From Prunus persica (lineage: Eukaryota; Streptophyta; Magnoliopsida; Rosales; Rosaceae): DNA of 64,000 nt. The notes under the pieces are model-generated. The model was not told the DNA's origin and ran no database searches. It worked only from the letters and a program-made list of their open reading frames with translations. Of the stretch, positions 55,101 to 64,000 are shown piece by piece. Each line of letters begins with the position of its first letter. The first letter of the stretch is position 1. The translations under genes were made by a program, and so were the position numbers. Location: assembly GCF_000346465.2 (NCBI RefSeq), contig NC_034016.1, positions 22,491,051 to 22,555,050 of the forward strand. The letters run 5' to 3'.

Positions 55101-58100
55101 TTTAGTTATATTACATTAATAAATTATTTTGTTAATTGCTTTCCCATTCTTATTAGAATTTGGTTTATTTTCCTGTTTTAGTTTTAAATTTCCCTTTTTA
55201 GTTAGGTTTTCTTAATAAACCAGGAACAGGAATGTTTGGCTGATGTAATCTAGTATAAATATAATTCCAGACTCTAGTATATAGAAGTTTCTTTTGGGAT
55301 TTTTGCCCTAGAACTCAATTATTTTCGTTCCAATTTCTATTATATTGCTTTATCCTTCTATTTTCTGTATTTTGGGAATGCTTGGGTCACTGACAGCAGC
55401 TTATAGCCGCTGCCCTGCATCAAATTGGTACCAGAGCATAGGTTAATCCTTGCTCCACACCATGGTTGGACGTGCTAGAGGTCGTGGATGAGGAAACCAA
55501 GCCCAACAAAAAGAGATGGTAGATATGTGGCAAATGATCGAAGATTTGTTGAGAGCGGTGCAAGCCCTCCAATGACAGGAACACGCGGATGCCTGATGCC
55601 TATGTGGACATTTCGGAACGCAACTGCAAACCCTTAAGACATACCGGAAGGTGGTCTTAAGGATGACTTGAAGAAGATGCAAACCCCTTTCATGAAGCTG
55701 GAAACCATGTTTTGAAGGATCTCAAGTCAATGATTGAGATTGGCTGATGATCAGGTTTGTGATAAATTACAGAATTTTCAGTAGTTTCTAGTAGGGGTGG
55801 TTATTCAAACTGGCAAACCGGAAAACCGAGTTGACGAAAAAGTTAATAACCGGTCAACAAACCAAACCGAACCGGTTCTGTCTGGTTCCGGTTCCGGTTC
55901 CAATTCCATGCCTTCAAAAACCGGACCGGCTCGAACATAATTAATATATGCAGTGGGCCTTATTTTACCTAAACCTTCCATTCCCAGCTTCAAGCCAAAC
56001 AATTGGCCTAAACCTATCAATTATACCTCAATCCCAAATCCAAGCCCACTCCAAAAGAAAAAGTACTTTTCTTATCCCAAGACTGAAAAGCTTCTCTCTA
56101 TTTCTTTTTTCTTTTTTCTTCTCTCTTTTCTCTCACCCTAGCTAGGTGCTTCTCTCTCTCATTTCTTCTCTCTTTCTTCTCTTCTCTCCTGAAGAAAATC
56201 CTAGCCACCATTTTTTCTCGCTTTTTTTTCTTCTTCTTCTCTTCTTCCTCTCCTCTCCTCTCTGTGTCTGATTTCTCTTTCTGTTTCTTACTCTTTTCAA
56301 TTGGATCTGTTTTGGTCTTTTAGTGTTCTTTAGATTCTCATTTTTATTATGAAGATTATTTATTTTTGGTATCTTTGAGAAGGTTCAGATCTGGTTTTAC
56401 TTGTATGGATTCGTCGATTTTCTACATTGCACATTCAATTGTTTAAACCGGCCCGGGTTTAGAGCCCAAAAATGTTAAAAAATTCAGTTCGGCTTGAAGC
56501 TCTAAAAATTGAAAATGGAAAAATTTATCAATTGGGCTTAGAGCCGGTCCAAACTAGGAAAACTGAAACCAAACCGGATTTAAACCGGTGCGGGTTGGTT
56601 CTGTTTAGTTAGTACATTTTTATGAAAATTGGACTGAATTGGACTGGATGAACAATACTGATTTTGGTTTTGAGTGAGAATTGGACCAAATCGGACCGTG
56701 CCCGCTCCTAGCTCTGATCATGATCATGATCATGATGGTGCGTGGAGATATATGCTTGCTATAATATGTATGCAATTATATAACCACTAGCTAGGAGTAG
56801 GGATGGCAACGGGTCGGGTGGAGGCGGGTATGACAATACCATCCCCGCCCCCTTCCCTAAACCCATCCCCGTTTAATAGATTTTGGGGAATCCCCGCCCT
56901 CGTTCCCATTGGGGGACTATACCCCATATCCGCCCCGAATCCCCGATTTTTTTTGCATAAAAAATATTTATCATACATTTTAACATTAAGTTTCATATTA
57001 AATTATCATTCAACACATCCAAATTAACTATAAAGTTCAACTCAACTATTCAAAATCACATAAATATGAAATTCTAGATAAGATTAGGAAGAATTAGGAG
57101 AGGGAGGTTAACTTAGGGTTAAACATAAATATTATAATTATATATTTACTTATTTAAATATAAACATATATATTTTCGGATCAAGTTCGGGGATGGGGAC
57201 GCCAATACCATCCCCTCCCCATACCCGTCGGGGATTTTTCAAGTTCGGGGATCCCCGTACCCGATACCCATTTGGCCCCGAAATCTCCCCCCGTTAGGGT
57301 CGGGGACCCGCCCTAGCAGGGATTTTTGCCATTCCTAGCTAGGAGCAAGCACGGGCCCAACCTTGTCTAGGTAGGGCTGAAGCCCGACCCAAATGTTTGG
57401 AAAACTTCCCCAACCTATATAGCCTTGCCCAACCTTCTTTAAAAAAAACATAAAATAGCCTAGCTCCGGTTTTATTCCCCAAGATAAAAGAAAAGACAAA
57501 AAAGAAGAAGATTGTCTTCTTCTCTCTCCAGCTAAGAGCCAACACGTGTGACCTTCGTTAGCTCATTTCATTTTTTTTTTTCTCCTTCTTGTACACTACT
57601 TTTTATTCTGACTTAATTATAAGATTGTTTCAACATTTTAGTTTAGGATAAAAATTAGGTTTTTTTTTTGTTTTTTTTTTTTTCCAATTGATGTGTAATA
57701 ACTTATTATTATTATTTTAATGGAAGTTGTGTTATTAAGTTATTATATGCTTAGGTTTTATATTTCAAACATAGATTATAGTTTATAATGTCTAATTAAA
57801 ATCCCAAATTAATAAAGACTATTCTATTATTTTTCAATACAAAAAATGAGGGTCAATATCAACACCAACATTCTTCTCTATTTGGAAAATGTCAAAAAAA
57901 CAAAGTAAACTTTGCTGAAATTTTAATTAAAAATTTCTGATTGTAAAAATTAGCCTAAAATTTAGCCTAAAATTTAGCCCTAGTCATTTTTGAATCATGG
58001 GTCCGTGCCTGGCTAGGAGACGTGTATTTAAGATGATCAAAGAATATTTGACTTAATATCTTGTGTTATAACTTGAATTTGTCAAAGGATAGGAATTTAT

Positions 58101-61100
58101 AATTTGTTTATCCTGCCAAATAAAAGGAATTTATAATTAAGCACATATTTTTCTAAAGCTACACATCAAAACTATATTGCTTTCGCCCTAATTTCCGAAA
58201 TGCAAAAAGAAGGAAACATAAAAGAAAAATATAAAAAAGAATGTATCAAGTAGTTTGCTTCAAACACCTTGAGTAGAAGACGTGTATTTAAGATGAACAA
58301 AGAATCTTCGACTTAATATCTTGTGATTATAACCTAGCTTAAGTGAATGTTTTGAGGTATTTATGTTCATGTCTTTTATAGTTCTAATAGAAACTAATCA
58401 ATTTTCGTTTTGTCACTGTAAATGTGTCTCATCTTTTCTTCTTCTTCTTCTTCTTGTTGTAACTTTGTAGTGTAATGTAATAAGATGCTTCGGTCCTTTG
58501 CTTATTATGGTTATTCTCTTGTAACTTGTAATATGTTTTTAACATTGGGCAATATATCACTTTCGGCCTTTGAATTTGAAACGCATGCATATGGGCATTG
58601 TTTTGTTAATATCATTTTGTTTTTTTATACCCTTTTTGCAATTGGTAGTTTCTCTTGAAGTAAGTTTTTTTTCTTGGTTGACTTGGAAGTAAGAGAGAGT
58701 CATTTTTTGTAGGTGGCAGAACATGAAATCCAGCACCTCAGAGAAAGCAACCTTGAGCTTGAAAAGGAGCTGAAGGATCTCAAGTCACTGATTGAGGTGC
58801 AGAGGTTGGCTGATGATCAGGTTTGTGATAAATTACAGAATTTTCAATAGTTTCTGCTTGAATTTGGATATTGGGTGTGCGTTTATCTTGCTTTCATTGA
58901 TAGTACTTACTGATCACGATCATCATGGTGTGTGGAGATATATACTTGCTATAATATGTATACAATTATAAAACCACTAGCTAGGAGACGTGTATTTAAG
59001 ATGATCAAAGAATCTTTGACTTAATATCTTGTGATTATAACTTGAATTTGTCAAAGGACATGAATTTATAATTTTTTATCCTGCCAAAGAAAAGGAATTT
59101 ATAATTAAGCACATATTTTTCTAAAGCTACACATCAAAACTATTTTCGCCCTACTTTCCGAAATGCAAAAAGAAGGAAAATAAAAGAAAAATATAAAAAA
59201 AGAATGTATCAAGTAGGTTGCTTCAAACACCAGGAGTAGAAGACGTGTATTTAAGATGAACAAAGAATCTTTGACTTAATATCTTGTGATTATAACCTAG
59301 CTTAAGGGAATGTTTTGAGGTATTTATGTTCATGTCTTTTATTGTTCTATTAGAAAACATATTATTGCTTTACACTGAAACTGATCGATTTTCGTTTTGT
59401 CACTGTAAATGTGTCTCATCTTTTCTTCTTTTTCTTCTTCTTGTTGTTGTAGTAACTCTGTAGTGTAATGTAATATGATGCTTCGGTCTTTTGCTTATTA
59501 TGGTTATTTTCTTGTAACTTGTAATATGTTTTTAACATTGGGCTATATTTCACTTTCGAACATTGGGCTATATATCACTTTCGGCCTTTGAATTTGAAAC
59601 TCATGCATATGCGCATTGTTTTGTTAATATAATTTTGTTTTTTTGTTTTTATACCCTTTTTGCAATTGGTAGTTTCTCTTGGAAGTAAGTTTTTCTTGAT
59701 TGACTTGGAAGTAAGAGAGTCATTTTTTGTAGGTGGCAGAACATGAAATCCAGCACCTCAGAGAAAGCAACCTTGAGCTTGAAAAGGAGCTGAAGGATCT
59801 CAAGTCACTGATTGAGGTACATAGGTTGGATGATGATCAGGTTTGTGATAAATTACAGAATTTTCAATAGTTTCTAGTTGAATTTGGATATTGGGTGTGC
59901 GTTTATGTTGCTTTGGTCCTTTGGTTATTCTCTTGTAAATTGTAATCTGTATTTAACATTGGGCTATATATAGCTTTCGGTCCTTGAATTTGAAACGGAT
60001 GCATATGCGCATTGCTTTGTTAATATCATTTTGTTTTTTGTTTTTTATACCCTGCAGTTTGTCGTTTCTCTTGGAAGTAAGAGGTTTTTTTTTGTTGGGT
60101 CAACGTGGAATTAAGAGTTGGTCATTTCTTGTAGGTGGCACAAGAAATCCAGCGCCTCAGAGAAAGCAACCTTGAGCTTGAAAAGGAGCTGAAGTATCTC
60201 AAGTCACTGATTGAGGTACAGAGGTTGGCAGATGACCAGGTTTGTGATAAATTACAGAATTTGCAATAGTTTCTGTTTTAATTTGGATATTGGGTGTGCG
60301 TTAATGTCTTGTGATTATAACCTAGCTTAAGTGAATGTTTTGTGGTATTTATGTTCATGTCTTTTGTTGTTCTATTAGAAAATATATTATTGCTTTTCAT
60401 TGAAACGGATCAATTTTAGTTTTGTCAATGTAAATGTGTTTTGTCTTTTTTCTTCTTCTTTTGTTGTTGTTGTTGTAACTCTGTAGTGTAATGTAATATG
60501 ATGCTTCGGCCCTTTGGTTATTTTGATTATTCTCTTGTAACTTGTAATATGTTTTCTACATTGGACCCGGCTATATATTGCTTTTGCCCTTTGAATTTGA
60601 AACACATGCATACACACATTGCTTTGGTAATATCATTTTGTTTTTTGTTTTTTATACCCATTTTGCTTTGGAAGTAAGAGTTAATCTTTCTTGTAGGTGG
60701 CAGAAGAAACCCAGCGCCTCAAAGAAAGCAGCCTTGAGCTTGAAAAGGAGGTGAAGGATCTCAAGTCACTGATTGATGTACAGATTTCTGGTGATGATCA
60801 GGTTTGTGATAAATTACAGAATTTGCAATAGTTTCTGGTTGACTTTGGATATCGGGTGGGCGTTTATGTTGCTGTCATTTATAGTACTTAATGATCATGA
60901 TCATCATGGTGCATGGAGAAATATACTTGCTATAACATGTATGCAATGATAAAACCACTAGCTAGGAGATGTGTATTTAAGATGATCAAAGAATCTTTGA
61001 CTTAATATCTTGTGATTATAACCTAGCTTAAGTGAATGTTTTGAGGCATTTATGTTCATGTCTTTTATTGTTCTATTATGATTGCCTAAATTTTGTTTGT

Positions 61101-61465
61101 ATTTGCAGTGGGATGACTCAGTAGTTGAAGACCTGCCTAGCCCAAGCAAGAATGCTATTTCACCATCGAAGGAGGACAAGGATAGACTTGCTAGGAGAAG
61201 AAAAGGAAAGAAGTGGTCCTCTTTGGAAGAGGACACCTTGAGGGCTGGTGTTGAGCAATATGGAGTGGGGCGTTGGAAGTTGATCTTGACCAGCAACCAG
61301 GACATCTTTGGAGAGAGAAACGCAGGTACCAAGTTGTGTAATTTTTTTCACGTCTCTTAGCTTAAATTTTTATTTTGTAAATTTTGAAAATATTGGTTTT
61401 TCATGATCTAGGTGGATTTGAAGGATAAATGGAGAAATTTGATAAGACGGAACACGCACCATTAG
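52103..61465 (+). CDS. KIN-6-like kinesin joined to coiled-coil repeats and a telobox Myb domain
   Basis: Motor exons are 52103-52381, 52482-52669, 53215-53338, 53424-53518, 53673-53808, 54242-54307, 54485-54547, 54665-54715, 54792-54874 and 54976-55048, 386 codons, all in phase. The P-loop is GPSGSGKT (120-127). Switch I reads SSRSQ (228-232) where kinesins have SSRSH, and switch II reads DLAGAE (261-266) instead of DLAGSE. The end of the motor (LTKYLRDYMEGKKRMALILTV) resembles plant KIN-6. Then come four phase-0 coiled-coil exons (58713-58820, 59733-59840, 60135-60239, 60697-60801), each VAEHEIQHLRESNLELEKEL-like. Next is exon 61109-61325 with a Myb repeat (KKWSSLEEDTLRAGVEQYG), and a last exon from 61412 with the telobox VDLKDKWRNL. 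Canonical splicing of the last junction shifts frame and stops at 61428. A GC donor at 61321 would keep the frame to 61465. About 615 residues. I do not know this architecture. Confidence 0.72.
55131..55713 (+). mobile_element. LTR retrotransposon fragment: LTR end, primer binding site, gag start
   Basis: TTGGTACCAGAGC (55425-55437) differs by one base from the tRNA-Met primer binding site TGGTATCAGAGC and follows an LTR-like region ending ...CTGCA. An ATG at 55462 starts MVGRARGRG, typical of Ty3/gypsy gag, with a stop at the tenth codon and gag-like sequence (QQKEMVDMWQMIEDLLRAVQ) behind it. The fragment ends abruptly at about 55713, where kinesin exon sequence begins. Confidence 0.65.
55714..55754 (+). 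pseudogene. Truncated copy of the coiled-coil exon
   Basis: GAAGGATCTCAAGTCA, then ATTGGCTGATGATCAG and the donor GTTTGTGATAAATTACAG, match the 3' part of the exon at 58713-58820 and its intron start. The 5' part is replaced by gag sequence, and the GAGGTGCAGAG stretch is shortened, so it has lost its acceptor and frame. Confidence 0.8.
55792..56710. mobile_element. hAT-like insertion in the kinesin intron (first of three)
   Basis: The left end TAGGGGTGG and the right end (reverse complemented TAGGAGCGG) form short inverted repeats. The interior is rich in AACCGG/CCGGTT motifs in opposite orientations. The intron sequence on both sides matches the other units but lacks about 75 bases, so a deletion accompanied or followed insertion. 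No target duplication remains. Confidence 0.5.
56798..57337. mobile_element. hAT-like MITE A (TAGGGATGGCAA ends)
   Basis: The termini are TAGGGATGGCAACGGGTCGG and, reverse complemented, TAGGAATGGCAAAAATCC. Exact 8-bp repeats GCTAGGAG flank it at 56790-56797 and 57338-57345. Subterminal CCCCG/CGGGG motifs are repeated in opposite orientation. 540 bp, non-coding. Confidence 0.85.
57346..58011. mobile_element. hAT-like element B (CARGCACGGRCCC ends)
   Basis: The termini are CAAGCACGGGCCC and, reverse complemented, CAGGCACGGACCC. It is flanked by GCTAGGAG at 57338-57345 and 58012-58019, so it shares one copy of its target duplication with element A. 666 bp, AT-rich interior with TTTAGCCTAAAATTTAGCC repeats, no ORF. 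Confidence 0.85.
58713..60801 (+). repeat. Tandem array of four coiled-coil exon units
   Basis: Exons at 58713-58820, 59733-59840, 60135-60239 and 60697-60801 (36, 36, 35 and 35 codons) are near-identical, as are the intron parts around them (CAGGTTTGTGATAAATTACAG after each exon, GGAAGTAAGAG before it). Unit spacing is 1020, 402 and 562 bp because the second and third units have internal deletions. All four exons are open, keep AG/GT borders and have length divisible by three. Confidence 0.9.
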
Positions 61466-62160
61466 CTTGCTAGTTGGTTATGATCTTAGATGTTTAGGGT
61501 TTAGCTTGCTAATCGGTTGTGATGTAAACATTGTAACTCATTCCAGTGGATTCAAAGACATGGTGCAGGCAACATTTAATACAACATGATGAACATTGCT
61601 GACAACTAATTTGCAGAATGTTTTTTTTAACTCTTAAATCCTGTTCCATGGTAATTGAAATGTAGTCGGCAAATGAGAGTAAAGTAGAGTGCTGATATCA
61701 ACTTCTTAGTTATAGAGCCCCATTAATAACCTTTTTTTAATTTTTAATTTTTAATTTTATTTTTTATGATGAATACGTAAATATCATTGAACAGAGTTTT
61801 AGAGTGCAAACTATCGAGCTTCTGTAGCAACTGAAACAGGCAACAAAACCAAACAGGAGCACTGACCATAGAACAAAAAGGCAACTGTATACCATGGAAA
61901 CAGTAAAGCAACTGAACAGAACGCTCATAAAAACATGGTACGAAAATCCATCCATATTCGGATATTCCACGTGTCGCGGAGAAGTATAAATTATTGTCCT
62001 CGAGTCTTATTGTTTGGTTGGCAACTTGACATGCAGGACTAACGATATTCTGGTGTGTCTATGGTATGGTTATATAGACGGGCCACGCTATAGTGTCATT
62101 TTCTTTGTAAATAAAATAAAAGGCAGTTGCCTTGTGATGTGATATGATATAAGAATATTG
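61466..62160. other. Downstream region of the kinesin/Myb gene
   Basis: Probably includes the 3' UTR (61466-about 61660). The remainder is AT-rich spacer without a gene. Short minus-strand frames such as 61764-61970 have no resemblance to known proteins. Confidence 0.4.
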
Positions 62161-62177
62161 CAGTGATGGTTTCTGCG

Positions 62178-64000
62178 GTTTTTCCCCTTGAATTATTTGC
62201 ATATTGTCAATTTAGCCTCTTAATAAATTTTTGGATAAATTAAGGACAAACTTTTTTAAAATCGCCAATTGATGGCCTACTGTCAGATTCTTAAGACTCT
62301 CATCCACTTTTCCATCAGTTTTACACGAGAGAGGCACGTGGCCCATTTTGAAGGTTAAATTCATCATTTCACAACCACTCTTACTTCCCTTACATTGGGT
62401 TAGGACAGATTGTGTTTTACGATTCAAATTGGGAGGTTAGAGTTCTCTACGATTCAAACTGGGTTGGTTGGGCAGAGTGAAGAGTGTTGGCAAATTTGGG
62501 AAGAATTGAGAGCGAATCTCTCCGACATTGAGGTGTGATTGATCGAAGAAATGGGTTTTGAGCTAAGAGATGGTGGAGAGCATCCCATCTACTGTATGTG
62601 TCCACTTTCTCTCACTTTCTCTCACTTTTTCCCTCACTTTCTCTGACTTTGTCCCACTTTCCCTCATTAGAGATGGGTTTGACGAATATTGTACTATTAA
62701 TCCATGAAAAAGATATCTTCAATGGTCCCTAAACTGTCTGTTTTGGTCCGACTTAGATTCCTTCACTATACTTGGTCTTCTGTGGTCCCCTATGCAATTT
62801 TTTAGTGCAATGGTTTATGTTCTCTTATGTTTTATATTGTGTTGACAGAGATTGGTTGTGTTTGTACTTTAGTTAAGTGGTATATGTGATAAATGTGGTA
62901 GATAGGAAGTAACTCTCATTATTTAATGATATGAGGTGGATCTTGACCTATTTACACTGGAAATTCACCAGATGGGTTATACATGGGGGGTATTGTGCAG
63001 TGGATTAACACTTTGTGAGGGATTATGTGTCAATGTTGGCTTATATGACTTGGCAGTGGAACTTGAGTACCAAAAAGAGATCACTGAGTTCTTTTATAAG
63101 AAAAATAAAAGGTTGGGTTCCAATTGTAGTCGATAAAGATTATCTTGAGTGTGTTAACAGCCAGATACAACATGTGGTTGTCATTTACTTGACTGATACA
63201 ACACAACAACGATAGGGTTTAGGCAGTGAAGCATTTGAAAATGAGCATTTGCAGGTTGAGAATGTTGTGGAACAAGAAGGTGAGAGACATGCTAAACTGT
63301 TTTGGGGGTTTTGGGCATATATGTGCTGATCTGTTTGAGGATTTTGGAGAAGTACATGTAGATATGACTGGTGATTGCAATTTTGAGAAGTTTGTGGATG
63401 TTGATGTAGTTTGATGAGGGTTACAAAGCGAATAATGGTGATGAGTTTGATGTTGAAGTGCAAAACACTGCATATATTCCTGGTGGTGAGGATTCTGAAG
63501 ATGAATTCGAGGATGATGAAGATATGGCTAAGCAAGTCAATGGTGAAGATGTGGAAGATGAATAGTTGAGACAAAATGACTTTGATCAAAGTGAAGAAGA
63601 TGATAAAAAGTTTGAGAGATTTGTTGTAACTGATGATCTTGATGAAGACCAACATAAGAAACCAGGGGAAGAGCTAATTGATGAGTATGATACAGATGAC
63701 CTTAGAAGTGTACATGGAGAAGACAATGATGAAGTTTATGAAGTGAGAGGCAAGACTAGAAGAAGAGCTCCAAAATTCAAGTAATATAATAGGGATCATG
63801 ACTTGAGAGAGCCCAAATTTACTTTAGGGATTGAATTTCCAACCATGAAAGAGTGTAGAGAAGCTATGAGGTATTATGCAACTAGTTGTGCTAGGCCTTT
63901 GAGGTTTATAAAGAATAAACCTCATAGGTTAAGAGTTAAATGTGAAGGTAAAACTAATTGTTGGCGTGGTTTTCGTACACCACAGAAAATTACTGTTTGT
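62178..64000 (+). pseudogene. Degenerate MULE (MuDR-type) transposase, 3' part beyond the window
   Basis: From 63226 on, acidic sequence with several stops (EDEFEDDEDMAKQVNGEDVE) leads to RRRAPKF and then FTLGIEFPTMKECREAMRYY, followed by RFIKNKPHRLRVKCEGK. This is the N-terminal DNA-binding domain of plant MULE transposases. Upstream, 62936-63215 holds frames resembling the family N-terminus but shifted. The stretch from about 62178 (GGTTTTTCCCCTTGAATTA) looks like a MULE terminal repeat. Its partner would lie outside the window. The catalytic DDE domain is not in view. Confidence 0.7.

Larger units (their letters stand above)
55049..58712 (+). other. Long kinesin intron made largely of insertions
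   Basis: About 3.7 kb between the last motor exon and the first coiled-coil exon. In order it holds a retrotransposon LTR/gag piece, a truncated copy of the coiled-coil exon, three hAT-like non-autonomous insertions and intron sequence shared with the downstream repeat units. Without the insertions it would resemble the other units. Confidence 0.75.

Noticed and set aside
55805..57545. Several 60-75 residue ORFs in the kinesin intron
   Set aside because: They fall wholly in non-autonomous hAT-like insertions and show no resemblance to proteins.
58713..60801. CRISPR-like array
   Set aside because: The repeats are exon-intron units of 400-1020 bp in a plant gene, without short uniform repeats and spacers.
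63185..63655. 156-residue membrane-like ORF on the minus strand
   Set aside because: It is antisense to the acidic N-terminal part of the MULE transposase. The hydrophobic reading is a complement effect.

Overview
The window is nuclear DNA of a flowering plant. It holds long genes with many short GT-AG introns, AT-rich intergenic DNA, and many hAT-like, Mutator-like, Harbinger-like, LINE and SINE-like insertions. The gene families (MSH6 with a Tudor domain, a P-class PPR protein, a CKI1-type hybrid kinase, a plant BRWD protein, a plant KIN-6-like kinesin) fit a eudicot. A woody rosid, possibly Rosaceae, is a guess from general resemblance only.

Layout. MSH6 (minus strand, 5' part only) occupies 1-4824 and shares a 503-bp divergent promoter with a PPR gene (5328-7301, plus). 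A decayed CKI1-like hybrid histidine kinase follows (about 7606-10749, plus). Then come about 2.3 kb of SINE-like and MITE sequence, a small unknown gene (CDS 14548-14826, plus), the 18S rRNA dimethyladenosine transferase DIM1 (15985-17253, minus), and a 24-exon BRWD gene with WD40 repeats and a bromodomain (18911-32974, minus). From memory, Arabidopsis carries BRWD, DIM1A and CKI1 as three consecutive genes (At2g47410, At2g47420, At2g47430). If so, the kinase relic is the decayed syntenic CKI1 and the block is old microsynteny. After a gene-poor stretch there is a Mutator-like element with long inverted repeats that contains a dead hAT transposase element (36678-41314). MCM7 (15 exons, 41953-48071, minus) comes next, then a nest of three inserted elements (48361-51117). 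A KIN-6-like kinesin gene (52103-about 61465, plus) follows. The window ends inside a degenerate MULE transposase.

How the genes relate. MSH6 and MCM7 both act in S phase, and each has E2F-type TTTGGCGGGAAA sites just upstream of its start, consistent with shared cell-cycle control. DIM1 serves ribosome maturation and BRWD serves chromatin. The PPR protein probably acts on organelle RNA.

Most unusual region. The kinesin gene reads, in consistent splice phase, from a divergent motor through four tandem copies of one 35-36 codon coiled-coil exon into a telobox-type Myb domain. Its long intron holds a fifth, truncated copy of that exon next to retrotransposon gag sequence. The same intron has two different hAT-like insertions that share one 8-bp target sequence, present three times (GCTAGGAG). 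I spliced the exon models below by hand. BRWD and MCM7 close in frame throughout. The kinesin/Myb model is open only at its last junction.
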